Positions 6,693 to 13,836 of a DNA stretch of 24,529 nucleotides are shown here, piece by piece. The position numbers and the translations under genes were made by a program. The stretch lies in NCBI GenBank assembly GCA_013203415.1, contig JABMQE010000012.1, positions 1 to 24,529 of the forward strand, in the 5' to 3' direction. The DNA is from Candidatus Falkowiibacteriota bacterium (GTDB taxonomy: Bacteria; Patescibacteriota; Patescibacteriia; UBA2591; JABMQE01). How positions within the stretch are numbered: the first letter of the stretch is position 1; every line of letters starts with the position of its first letter. The notes beneath the pieces were generated by a model. The model searched no databases, was not told the origin of the DNA, and saw nothing but the letters and a program-made list of their open reading frames with translations.

Positions 6693-7145
6693 ATGCTAAA
6701 AACCTTAAGTAAAAAAATAAAAATATTGTCTTTGTTGTCTGTCTTTTTACTTGTCTTCCTGTTTGCTAATATCCTGCTGCCTGCTCCTGCTCTTGCCCAA
6801 CAAGTAGATCCAAGAACAACCTACTATGGCCTCGACCCTACTGCCGAAGCCGCCACCATCGACCATAACAAAAGCATCCAACTTGCTATCGGTAAAATTA
6901 TCCGCACCGTCCTTCAATTTATCGGCGTTCTCCTGCTTGTTCTAATAATTATCGGTGGCGTTCTCTGGATGACTGCCGCTGGCGAAGAAGACAAAATCAA
7001 AAAAGCCAAAGGCATCCTAACCAGCGCCATTATCGGCCTCTTTATTGTTATCAGTGCCTACACCATCACCTACTTTGTTATGAACGAACTTACCAAGGAT
7101 CCTGCTAGCGGCCAAAATGTCATAGATGAGGACGAAGAAGATTGA
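6693..7145 (+). CDS. T4SS pilin-like protein, third tandem copy
   Basis: The 150-residue precursor has a signal peptide ending ALA-Q (after residue 35), helix 1 VLQFIGVLLLVLIIIGGVLW, the linking turn MTAAGEEDKIKKAKG, and helix 2 SAIIGLFIVISAYTITYFVM. A short acidic tail (about the last 20 residues, ending DEDEED) follows. It shares the GGxxWMT-acidic-Lys turn with the two upstream genes. The acidic tail is its own feature and could contact a basic partner. It ends in TGA, followed after about 50 bases by a bidirectional terminator. Confidence 0.82.
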   Translation: MLKTLSKKIKILSLLSVFLLVFLFANILLPAPALAQQVDPRTTYYGLDPTAEAATIDHNKSIQLAIGKIIRTVLQFIGVLLLVLIIIGGVLWMTAAGEEDKIKKAKGILTSAIIGLFIVISAYTITYFVMNELTKDPASGQNVIDEDEED

Positions 7146-7190
7146 GGAAGGCAACGAATAATAATTACAACAAACATCCATTAAATTAAA

Positions 7191-7226
7191 AAAGAAAAGA
7201 GGAAACTCGCGGGCTTCCTCTTTTTT
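7191..7226. terminator. Bidirectional terminator between pilin cluster and lipoprotein gene
   Basis: AAAAGAGGAA (7195-7204) pairs with TTCCTCTTTT (7215-7224) and runs into a six-T tract on the plus strand. The A-rich run upstream supplies a T tract for the minus strand. It suits the convergent genes on either side. Confidence 0.85.
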
Positions 7227-7249
7227 GTATCTCCTCCTCTCGTCTCCTC

Positions 7250-7936
7250 CTACTCGTTCGGCTCGTCATTCGCTTTCCACCGTATCCTCCAAACAGTGGC
7301 AAACATTTCTTCGTCCACTGTCTTTGGAGAACGTTCCGTCCCGGCCATAGATGTTACCGGTATTCTAGCCGAGAACTTATCCACTAATGTGCTCCCGTCC
7401 CAAAGCTCTACATCAACAGCATACTTCCCTGGCACCAGCCATAAACTCTTGTAAAAACTATCTGCTGGTATCTCAATCGGCTGGGACAAGGCCTCGCATC
7501 TCACCACTGCTTTGTAAGGCCGCATGTTCCTAATCCCAACCTTCACCTTCTCAATCCCCTTCTCAACCACATAATACTCAGAAGCACCGCCGCCCTTACC
7601 CAAAAGCCGGTCCGCCTTTGCCTTAGGAACAGCGCTCTCCCCTTCTGCTCTCTCGAGCTCCGCCTTCGCCTTAATCAACTTTTCCGGACTATCCACCCGC
7701 GAATAAAACCTGCTCCCATCCCTCGCATAAATCGTGGACTCCCTGCTGAACGGCTTTTTGTTCAATGCCCGTCCCCTACCCTCGTAAGCCAAGCTATCCG
7801 CCCTAAGCTCGGCCAGCTTCACCTTCTTCTTCGCTTCCTTCACATCCGCATCATCCCACAAGCTCAAGCTTGTGAATATCCCGCATCCCCCCAACATCAC
7901 TGCCGCTGCCAAAAGCAAAAGCGTTAATTTTTTCAT
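7250..7936 (-). CDS. Lipoprotein of unknown function, probably transferred
   Basis: I do not recognise a family. The start is the ATG at 7936, because AGGAGGA (complement of 7941-7947) lies just upstream. An in-frame ATG further 5' (7975) has no such signal. The product is 228 residues: a signal peptide ending in a good lipobox (LGGC), a Lys/Ala/Glu-rich probably coiled or helical region (about residues 28-120), and a C-terminal region with beta-rich character (KVKVGIRNMRPYKAVVR, GKYAVDVELWDGS). It should be an outer-face membrane-anchored lipoprotein. It differs from its neighbours in several ways: higher G/C (33 of 60 bases from 7561 by count), less lysine AAA coding, the only strong Shine-Dalgarno of the window and a consensus promoter. 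Those point to acquisition from another bacterium. Confidence 0.8.
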   Translation of the reverse strand: MKKLTLLLLAAAVMLGGCGIFTSLSLWDDADVKEAKKKVKLAELRADSLAYEGRGRALNKKPFSRESTIYARDGSRFYSRVDSPEKLIKAKAELERAEGESAVPKAKADRLLGKGGGASEYYVVEKGIEKVKVGIRNMRPYKAVVRCEALSQPIEIPADSFYKSLWLVPGKYAVDVELWDGSTLVDKFSARIPVTSMAGTERSPKTVDEEMFATVWRIRWKANDEPNE

Positions 7937-8001
7937 CTCATCCTCCTGTTCGTGTGTATTCGTATATACTCTCATTCAACACTCCAAAAAGCTAATAATT
8001 T

Positions 8002-8030
8002 ATTATATTCTAAAAATAAACATTTGTCAA
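8002..8030 (-). promoter_or_regulatory. Consensus sigma-70 promoter of the minus-strand lipoprotein gene
   Basis: On the minus strand: -35 TTGACA (complement of 8025-8030), spacer of 17, -10 TATAAT (complement of 8002-8007). All twelve bases match the bacterial consensus, better than any other promoter seen here. Confidence 0.9.
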
Positions 8031-8103
8031 GATTTTTTGCTAATCCCTTCGCCAAATAAAGGCACTTAATTATTTATTTATACATTAGGTGGTCTGAGTC
8101 CTG

Positions 8104-8136
8104 CCCGCCACACTTCACCTTAGTGATGTGGGCGGG
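8104..8136. repeat. GC-rich hairpin before the DUF2341 gene
   Basis: CCCGCC...GGCGGG ends enclose further pairing of ACA-CTTCAC with GTGATGT around a CTTA loop, with small mismatches. It shares CCGCCACACTTC with the tRNA-Ser 3' end hairpin at 1961. It lies about 12 bases before the -35 box of the next gene. Confidence 0.7.
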
Positions 8137-8148
8137 TCAATTATCAAT

Positions 8149-8177
8149 TTGACTTCTCTTAAAATTTATGCTATAAA
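8149..8177 (+). promoter_or_regulatory. Promoter giving a leaderless mRNA for the DUF2341 gene
   Basis: -35 TTGACT (8149-8154), 17-base spacer, -10 TATAAA (8172-8177). The ATG at 8185 begins seven bases after the -10. The alternative ATG at 8128 would lie upstream of the promoter and is rejected. Confidence 0.75.
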
Positions 8178-8184
8178 TATAATA

Positions 8185-9600
8185 ATGAAAAACAAGGCCC
8201 AAAACAAAAAAATAATCCTCTTTTTAGCTCTGATTACTCTAATCAGCAGTTTTTGTTTTTCCAAACCAGCCAGAGCCACTAATTGGTTTGATGCCAAATG
8301 GCAATATCGCAAACCTATCACTATTGATAATTCAAGAAATAGCATTAATGTTAAAAACTATCTCCTTACCTTAAACTTCGACTACACCAATTTCGATTTC
8401 GAAAAAGCCAATCCTTCTGCCTATGATTTCCGCTTCACTCTTGATGACCACAAAACCGTTTTGGATCATGATATCGAATACTACAACTATCCCGAATCAG
8501 CCCGCGTTAAAATAAAAATCCCTCATGCCACTGCCAAAGCCATTTTCCAAATCTATCTTTACTACGACGCCAAAACCTCTGTTGGCAATATTTCTAAAAA
8601 TCTCGCCTACGATGACATCGACCTCCCTACTCAGCTCGAAATCTTCGACCAAGGCGAATACGCCGCTCCTTCTAATTGGGAAATTAAAGGTGATAGTGTT
8701 GGCGCCGAGGTTGTCGAAAACTCAAACATCTGGTCCTACGATGGCCCTGCCATGTCCGGCACCTATGCCCTGCTAAAAAACACCAGCTTTACCCAAGGCG
8801 AGATTAATTTAGAAATGATGTCCGAAGATGATGACGGCATTGGTGTTATCTTTGGCTCTGTTGATGTTAATAATTATTACCGCCTTGCTTGGTTCAACTC
8901 CGGTAAATCCGCCAACTTCCCAGGCACCAGCTTAGCCAAGGGCCTTTATTTACAAAAAAAACAACAAGGCGTTTGGTCTACTCTCCACCGCGAAAGAATA
9001 TCCTATAGCTCCGATCACTGGTATAAAATAAAAATTAACATGGACAGCCGAACAATAAAAATCTCTGTTGACGATGAAGAATATTTTGATATCGAAGATG
9101 CCTCCTTCCGCGGTCGTTGGGTTGGCCTCTACTCTTGGGGCAACGAAGGCAGTCATTTCAAAAACGTCCTTAATTTAGGTGAATACGAAAACCCCAATCT
9201 TTATTTTCCAATTTCTTACAATCTCGAAAAAGAAGAAAGTTATGAAGGCCTTGTAAACGAATTCAAAGCCAGCCGCTCTCCTATGTATCCCCCAATCCTC
9301 CTTGTCCTCGACGAAAACCGAGACCTCCAGACCGGCTATATTTATCTTACAAAAAAAACTCAACCCCCCATTGCCGGTATCTCTCCATATGGCTGGCCTG
9401 TCCGCATTTATATCGACAATCAAAGCATAGGCAATGCCATCATCCTTCCTGGCGGCGAGGCCTCTGGCGCTTCCATCTTTCATCTAACGCTTCCAACCCT
9501 AACCAAAGAACGCCACACCCTTACCGCCGCTACCTACGACCCCGAAGAAACCACCAAAGAAGCAAAATCCATTCAAACAATTACTTTCGAAATCAGATAA
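8185..9600 (+). CDS. Secreted DUF2341 protein with concanavalin/LamG-like domain
   Basis: The start at 8185 follows the promoter at once and gives a normal signal peptide (KKIILFLALITLISSF, cleavage after ARA at about residue 31). The mature part begins with the DUF2341 signature WFDAKWQYRKPITIDNS, then continues through KNYLLTLNFDYTNFDF and YYNYPESARVKIKIP. A middle region (about residues 170-330) with YRLAWFNSGKSA, HWYKIKINMDSRTIKISVDDEEYFD and GRWVGLYSWGNEGSHFKNV resembles glycan-binding beta-sandwich domains. The last about 130 residues look like an Ig-like or filamin-type fold. The 471-residue product is probably exported and may bind surface or host glycans. DUF2341 has no fixed enzymatic role. 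It is monocistronic, with its own promoter and terminator. Confidence 0.85.
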   Translation: MKNKAQNKKIILFLALITLISSFCFSKPARATNWFDAKWQYRKPITIDNSRNSINVKNYLLTLNFDYTNFDFEKANPSAYDFRFTLDDHKTVLDHDIEYYNYPESARVKIKIPHATAKAIFQIYLYYDAKTSVGNISKNLAYDDIDLPTQLEIFDQGEYAAPSNWEIKGDSVGAEVVENSNIWSYDGPAMSGTYALLKNTSFTQGEINLEMMSEDDDGIGVIFGSVDVNNYYRLAWFNSGKSANFPGTSLAKGLYLQKKQQGVWSTLHRERISYSSDHWYKIKINMDSRTIKISVDDEEYFDIEDASFRGRWVGLYSWGNEGSHFKNVLNLGEYENPNLYFPISYNLEKEESYEGLVNEFKASRSPMYPPILLVLDENRDLQTGYIYLTKKTQPPIAGISPYGWPVRIYIDNQSIGNAIILPGGEASGASIFHLTLPTLTKERHTLTAATYDPEETTKEAKSIQTITFEIR

Positions 9601-9612
9601 AAAATCACCCCC

Positions 9613-9640
9613 ATACCCCGCACGCTGCGGGGTATTTTTT
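9613..9640 (+). terminator. Rho-independent terminator after the DUF2341 gene
   Basis: ATACCCCGCA (9613-9622) pairs with TGCGGGGTAT (9626-9635) over a CGC loop, followed by a T-run to 9640. This is the clearest intrinsic terminator in the window. Confidence 0.92.
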
Positions 9641-9688
9641 GTTCCTTTTTCTGCTCCAATCCTTGTTCTTTTATGTTAATAAAACTCA

Positions 9689-9717
9689 TTGATTTTTTAT
9701 ACCCCATCTGCTATACT
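9689..9717 (+). promoter_or_regulatory. Promoter of the yebC-ruvC operon
   Basis: -35 TTGATT (9689-9694), 17-base spacer, -10 TATACT (9712-9717). Transcription would begin near 9724, leaving a leader of about 130 bases before yebC. Confidence 0.75.
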
Positions 9718-9731
9718 CTAAATATAAATTA

Positions 9732-9770
9732 ATGAAAAACAAAAAGAAAAAACATCTCCTAACGTTATAA
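9732..9770 (+). CDS. Possible 12-residue leader peptide
   Basis: A short frame MKNKKKKHLLTL starts just after the expected transcription start and ends at TAA 9768-9770. The last two A residues of the stop codon are the start of a terminator-like hairpin. The placement resembles attenuation systems. Whether it is translated is unknown; chance is quite possible. Confidence 0.3.
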   Translation: MKNKKKKHLLTL

Positions 9771-9801
9771 AAAGGGTTGCTCCCACGCCAACCTTCTTTT
9801 T
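9769..9801 (+). promoter_or_regulatory. Terminator-like hairpin in the yebC leader
   Basis: AAAAAG-GGTTG (9769-9779) pairs with CAACC-(TT)-CTTTTT (9789-9801) over a nine-base loop, with a two-base bulge. The T-rich 3' arm would allow weak intrinsic termination ahead of yebC. Confidence 0.5.
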
Positions 9802-9820
9802 CATGTCATAAAATTTCGTT

Positions 9821-9848
9821 AACGTATAACTTATAACGTATAACTTAT
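9821..9848 (+). repeat. Perfect tandem 14-mer before yebC
   Basis: AACGTATAACTTAT is repeated twice without gap, ending ten bases before the ATG. It fills the place of a ribosome binding site and contains no Shine-Dalgarno. Confidence 0.9.
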
Positions 9849-9857
9849 AACCTCGTC

Positions 9858-10583
9858 ATGTCCGGACACTCCAAATGGGCCACAACCCGCAGGCAAAAAG
9901 AAACCACCGACAAAAAAAGGAGCGCTTCTTTCACTCGTCTCGCCCGCGCTGTTACTATTGCTGTCAAAGAAGGCGGAAGTGACGCCTCTTCCAATTTCAA
10001 ACTCCGTATGGCCATAGAAAAAGCCAAACAAGGTAATATGCCTAAAGACAACATCGAACGAGCCATCAAACGCGGCACTGGCGAGCTTGAAGGTGAAACA
10101 ATCGAAGAAATTAACTACGAAGCCATTGGTCCCGAAAACATCGCTCTTATAATCAAAGTCCTTACCGATAACAAAAACCGCACCGTCTCCGAGATTAAAA
10201 ATATTCTCTCAAAATCCGGCGGCAAGCTCGCTGGTTCCAACTCTGTCTCTTGGATGTTCGACTTAAAAGGTGTTATAAGAATCAACGATGCAAAATCTCA
10301 AATCAAAAATCTAGAAGAATTCCAGCTTAATCTTATTGAATCCGGCGCTGAAGATTTTATAGAACAAGGCCAAAATTTAGAAATCCACACCCAAATAAAT
10401 TCTCTTGCAAAAATAAAAGAAACCGCAGAAACCCAAAACATCAAATTCGATTCTCCTGAAATCGAATACATTTCTAAAAAAGAAAATCAAATTCAAATCC
10501 AAGACAAAGAAAAAATAGAAAAACTCTTAGATGCCCTGGAAGAAAATGAAGACATCGAGGAAATATATACAAACATAAAATAG
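9858..10583 (+). CDS. yebC: YebC/PmpR family translation or transcription factor
   Basis: The 241 residues match the family length. The N-terminal signature MSGHSKWATTRRQKETTDKKRSA is the family's conserved basic start. Next come FTRLARAVTIAVKEGG, AIEKAKQGNMPKDNIERAIKRGTGE, YEAIGPENIALIIKVLTDNKNRT and GKLAGSNSVSWMFDLKGVI. Family members were first described as DNA-binding regulators; later work on YebC and TACO1 supports a ribosome-associated role at proline-rich stalls. It is cytoplasmic. Its linkage to ruvC, 37 bases downstream, is a widely conserved arrangement. The ATG at 9858 is fixed by the conserved N-terminus. Confidence 0.95.
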   Translation: MSGHSKWATTRRQKETTDKKRSASFTRLARAVTIAVKEGGSDASSNFKLRMAIEKAKQGNMPKDNIERAIKRGTGELEGETIEEINYEAIGPENIALIIKVLTDNKNRTVSEIKNILSKSGGKLAGSNSVSWMFDLKGVIRINDAKSQIKNLEEFQLNLIESGAEDFIEQGQNLEIHTQINSLAKIKETAETQNIKFDSPEIEYISKKENQIQIQDKEKIEKLLDALEENEDIEEIYTNIK

Positions 10584-10615
10584 TTAATTGTTAATTGTCA
10601 ATTGTCAATTGTTAG
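10584..10615 (+). repeat. TTAATTGT/TCAATTGT repeat spacer before ruvC
   Basis: Four to five tandem variants of TTAATTG/TCAATTG fill the space between the yebC stop and the ruvC start. No ribosome-binding motif is present in it. Confidence 0.8.
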
Positions 10616-10620
10616 TCCCA

Positions 10621-11130
10621 ATGAAACCCACCAAACAATCAGACACCGAAATAATCTTGGGAGTTGACCCTGGTTTGGCAAGTACCGGCTGGGGAATAAT
10701 TAAAAAAGAAAAAAGTAATATCTCCCTCGTCGATTATGGTTGCATCTCCACTTCTCCAGAAGAACCCTTTTCCTCCCGTCTTAAACAAATCCACGAAAAG
10801 CTAAAAAAAATAATTAAAAATTACAAACCTGCGCGTATCGCTCTTGAAGATCTCTTCTTTGCCAAAAATGCTAAAAGCGCTTTAAAAATTGGTGAAGTCC
10901 GCGGCGTCATCAAACTCACCGCCATCCAATGCCAAGTCCCGCTCATCGAGTTCACCCCCCTCCAAATAAAACAAGCCATCACCGGCTACGGCCGCGCCGA
11001 CAAAAACCAAATCAGCCAAATGGTTAAGCTTAATCTAAATCTTAAAGAAATTCCCAAACCCGACCATGCCGCCGACGCGCTTGCCATCGCAATCTGCTGC
11101 TCTCAAACAAACCGCAAACTAATTACCTAA
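10621..11130 (+). CDS. ruvC: Crossover junction endodeoxyribonuclease RuvC
   Basis: RuvC resolves Holliday junctions by paired cuts. The start at 10621 (not 10588) is chosen because the family begins a few residues before ILGVDPGLASTGWG. The longer frame is only translated spacer repeat. The 169 residues carry the catalytic set D16 (VDPG), E76 (ALEDLFF) and H149/D152 (DHAADALAIA), the His-Asp version seen in Thermus-type RuvC. The segment YGRADKNQISQMV is also conserved. It acts as a dimer with the RuvAB motor, which is not in this window. It is co-transcribed with yebC. The spacer between them is made of TTAATTGT/CAATTGT repeats. Confidence 0.95.
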   Translation: MKPTKQSDTEIILGVDPGLASTGWGIIKKEKSNISLVDYGCISTSPEEPFSSRLKQIHEKLKKIIKNYKPARIALEDLFFAKNAKSALKIGEVRGVIKLTAIQCQVPLIEFTPLQIKQAITGYGRADKNQISQMVKLNLNLKEIPKPDHAADALAIAICCSQTNRKLIT

Positions 11131-11170
11131 TTACTCAATTACTCGATTACTAAGTTACTTAGTTACTTAC
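11131..11170 (+). repeat. AATTACT/AGTTACTT repeat spacer before glgA
   Basis: Tandem degenerate units (AATTACTCAATTACTCG, then AGTTACTTAGTTACTTA) fill the gap between ruvC and glgA. It is similar in style but not in sequence to the spacer before ruvC. Confidence 0.8.
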
Positions 11171-11174
11171 CTCT

Positions 11175-12683
11175 ATGTCCAAAAAACTAAAAATAGTTTC
11201 CATCGCCGCCGAAACCGCTCCCTTTTCCAAAGCTGGCGGTCTTGGTGATGTTGCTCGTTCTCTTCCCAAAGCCCTAAAACGTTTAGGCCATGATGTTATT
11301 GCTATCACCCCCCTTCACGGAGTTGTCGACAAAAAAGAGCACAATCTTAAAAAAATCGCCAACGATGTCCCTGTTCAATTTGACGAAAAAACCACTCTTA
11401 AATTTGATTGCTACAAGGGCTATCTCATGCCCGGCCTTCGCATCTATTTTATAGACCGTGTCGAATACTTCTCCAGCAAAAAAACCGTCTACAAATCCCG
11501 CCGCAACAACGAAAGATTCTACTTTTTTGATAGATGCGCTCTCGAACTTCTAAAACTAATAAAATTTAAACCCGATATAATCCAATGCAACGATTGGCAT
11601 GCTGGCCTTGTCCCCTATTTCTTAAAAAAGGACTACAAAAACGATGAGTTCTTTTCCCATACCGCAACCATTTTTACTATCCACAACCTGGCCTACCAAA
11701 TGGAACTCACGTCCGGCCATCACCGCCAAGAAGACGACGGCCACTCCCGCCTTCCATCAATCAAAAACGAAAATCAAGTTAGAAGCATCAATTTTGCTAA
11801 ACGCGGCATCCTTTATACTGATCTTATCAATGCTGTCTCCGAGCAATATGCCGAAGAAATTCTAACCAAAGAATTCGGGGAAGACCTTCATCGCGTCCTC
11901 GAAAACAGAAAAGATAAAGTTTTTGGAATCGTTAATGGCATCGATTATAATATCTTTAATCCAAAAAAAGATCCATCCGTCTTCAAAAATTACAGCGTCG
12001 ACTCAATCGAACGTAAAAAAGAAAACAAACTCGCTCTTCAAAAATCTTTCCATCTCCCCCAAAACCCCGATGTTCCTCTGCTCGGCATGGTCACTCGCAT
12101 TACCGAACAAAAAGGATTTGACCTCCTAAAAGAAATCGCCGACGACCTTCTAAAATTAGACATCCAATTTGTCATCACCGGCACTGGTGCAAAAAACTAC
12201 GAGAAACTGTTCGAAAAACTTGCTAAAAAATATCCTAAAAAAGTTGGCATCAACCTAAAATTCGATGTTAAAAAGGCTTCCCAAATCTATGCCGCTAGTG
12301 ACATCTTTCTTATGCCGTCCCGCTATGAGCCCTGCGGCTTAGGCCAGCTTATCAGCATGCGCTACGGTTCCATTCCTGTTGTCCGCGCCACCGGCGGCCT
12401 TGTAGATACTGTCACCGATTTTAATCCCGAAACAGGAAAAGGCAACGGCTTTGTCTTTATTGGCTACGACTCTAAGGAATTCCTAGCCAGCCTAGTCCGT
12501 GCTATCGAAAACTACAAACATAAAGATGATTGGAAAAAACTAGTCAAAAGAGCCATGAAAGCTTCCCACTCCTGGGAAATCCCTGCCAAAAAATATGTTG
12601 AGCTTTACGAAAAAGCTATCAAATTTAAAGAAAAAAATGGCAATGGCAAAAATGGCAAGAACGGAAAAACCCATAAAAAATAA
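11175..12683 (+). CDS. glgA: Glycogen/starch synthase, GT5 family
   Basis: GlgA extends alpha-1,4-glucan from ADP- or UDP-glucose in the cytoplasm. The 502 residues show the GT5 features: the N-terminal donor loop FSKAGGLGDVARSLPKALKRLGH (KxGGL), the acceptor-side run IQCNDWHAGLVP and IFTIHNLAYQ, NAVSEQYAEEI, VNGIDYNIFNP, and the C-terminal domain with MVTRITEQKGFDLL. The catalytic EPCGLGQLISMRYGSIPVVRATGG region is also present. The last 20 residues are a Gly/Asn/Lys-rich tail. It starts a run of sugar genes, with the kinase following after 15 bases. No branching enzyme or ADP-glucose pyrophosphorylase is present in the window, so an envelope-glucan role rather than glycogen storage cannot be excluded. 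Confidence 0.92.
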   Translation: MSKKLKIVSIAAETAPFSKAGGLGDVARSLPKALKRLGHDVIAITPLHGVVDKKEHNLKKIANDVPVQFDEKTTLKFDCYKGYLMPGLRIYFIDRVEYFSSKKTVYKSRRNNERFYFFDRCALELLKLIKFKPDIIQCNDWHAGLVPYFLKKDYKNDEFFSHTATIFTIHNLAYQMELTSGHHRQEDDGHSRLPSIKNENQVRSINFAKRGILYTDLINAVSEQYAEEILTKEFGEDLHRVLENRKDKVFGIVNGIDYNIFNPKKDPSVFKNYSVDSIERKKENKLALQKSFHLPQNPDVPLLGMVTRITEQKGFDLLKEIADDLLKLDIQFVITGTGAKNYEKLFEKLAKKYPKKVGINLKFDVKKASQIYAASDIFLMPSRYEPCGLGQLISMRYGSIPVVRATGGLVDTVTDFNPETGKGNGFVFIGYDSKEFLASLVRAIENYKHKDDWKKLVKRAMKASHSWEIPAKKYVELYEKAIKFKEKNGNGKNGKNGKTHKK

Positions 12684-12698
12684 TTTTATACCCCAGAT

Positions 12699-13700
12699 AT
12701 GCCAAACCCTCTAAAACTCCTAGACAAAAATTTTGTCTCCGATTATTTTTCTAAAAAAATCACCTCTCCCCAGTACCAAAAAATTAACTGGCAAAATATT
12801 AAAATTACTCCTTATAAAAAAATTCTCGACAAAAACAATCCTTCCAAATTTTACCATTTCGTTATCCGCTATGATGTAGAAGGCCTAAGCCAGCCAATAT
12901 TCTGCACTACTAATTCCAAAGAAAATCGGGAAGACGCCCACCGCGCTCTAAACTTTATAAACAGTAAAATAAAAAAACAAAGCATCACCCCTATCTTCTA
13001 TTCAGAAAAATTCAAAGCCCTTTTTTATTTAGGCGTTGATGGCGAGAATCTCCAATACTATATTAAAGAACACCCCAGCCAAATAAATCCCATAATCAAA
13101 GAAACTGCTAATTGGCTCGCTAAACTCCACCAAATAAAAGTCAGCCCAAAAGAGCATAACTTTAATCCCCAAAACAGCAAAGTTGAAACTATTGTCCCTG
13201 GCGCTGATTACTATCTTGAAAGAGTCGAAAACAAAGCCCCTGATTTCTTAAACGATATAAAAAAATTGTTTATTAAAATAAATAATTTCGACAAAAAAAA
13301 CATTAAAAAAAATGGCCATTATCTAATTCACGGCGACATCCATCCCGAAAATGTCATTCTTAATAAAGAAACCAATAAAATTGCTATAATTGATTACACT
13401 GATGTTTGTGTTGCTGATTTTGCCCGCGACCTAGCAAACTTTTCCCATCAACTGGATTATATGGTTAACCGATTCAATCCGTCTCTAAAGGAAAAGCTCC
13501 CCGAAATCCAAAAAACATTTCTTAATTCTTACCTTAAAAAAACTGGCCTTAAACTTTCTTCCGACCTTAAAAAAAGAATTAACTGCTATATGGCTTGGAC
13601 CTCTCTCCGCAACGCTGTCTTCTTCCTAATAAAAGAATTCCAAGAAACTCAGGAAGCAAAAAAAATGATCACCAAAGCCTACGAATATCTTAACCTCTAA
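12699..13700 (+). CDS. APH/choline-kinase family small-molecule phosphotransferase
   Basis: The 333-residue soluble protein has the APH-family kinase core. The Brenner motif HGDIHPEN (H211, D213, N218) is followed by IDYTD (metal-binding D232) and by the helical region FARDLANFSHQL. The N-terminal half contains YVIKEHP-like lobe material (LQYYIKEHPSQINPIIKETANWLAKLHQI). This family phosphorylates sugars, choline, amino acids or aminoglycosides. Next to glgA and glycosyltransferases, a sugar or sugar-alcohol substrate is the most natural guess, but the sequence does not show it. It follows glgA by 15 bases, with a TTATACCCC element before the start and no Shine-Dalgarno, so the two are probably co-transcribed. 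Confidence 0.8.
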   Translation: MPNPLKLLDKNFVSDYFSKKITSPQYQKINWQNIKITPYKKILDKNNPSKFYHFVIRYDVEGLSQPIFCTTNSKENREDAHRALNFINSKIKKQSITPIFYSEKFKALFYLGVDGENLQYYIKEHPSQINPIIKETANWLAKLHQIKVSPKEHNFNPQNSKVETIVPGADYYLERVENKAPDFLNDIKKLFIKINNFDKKNIKKNGHYLIHGDIHPENVILNKETNKIAIIDYTDVCVADFARDLANFSHQLDYMVNRFNPSLKEKLPEIQKTFLNSYLKKTGLKLSSDLKKRINCYMAWTSLRNAVFFLIKEFQETQEAKKMITKAYEYLNL

Positions 13701-13716
13701 CTCCGCGTAGAAAATC

Positions 13717-13755
13717 CCTGCCTGCCGCTTGCCCGCCTCTGGAGGGGCAGGCAGG
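13717..13755. repeat. GC-rich nested hairpin with CCGCCTCTGGAGG core
   Basis: CCTGCCTGCC (13717-13726) pairs with GGCAGGCAGG (13746-13755). The interior CCCGCCTCTGGAGGG core is itself a hairpin. The same core occurs at 22712-22726. It may end the glgA-kinase transcript, though it has no T-run. Confidence 0.75.
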
Positions 13756-13836
13756 CGCGAGCTTATCCGCGTTAAAAATAAAATTATACACCCAAACCGT
13801 TAAAAATTATATTTCTATAATTAAAAATAATAAAAT

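Noticed and set aside
10588..10620. Longer N-terminus of RuvC
   Set aside because: It only translates the TTAATTG repeat spacer, and RuvC proteins begin close to the VDPG motif.
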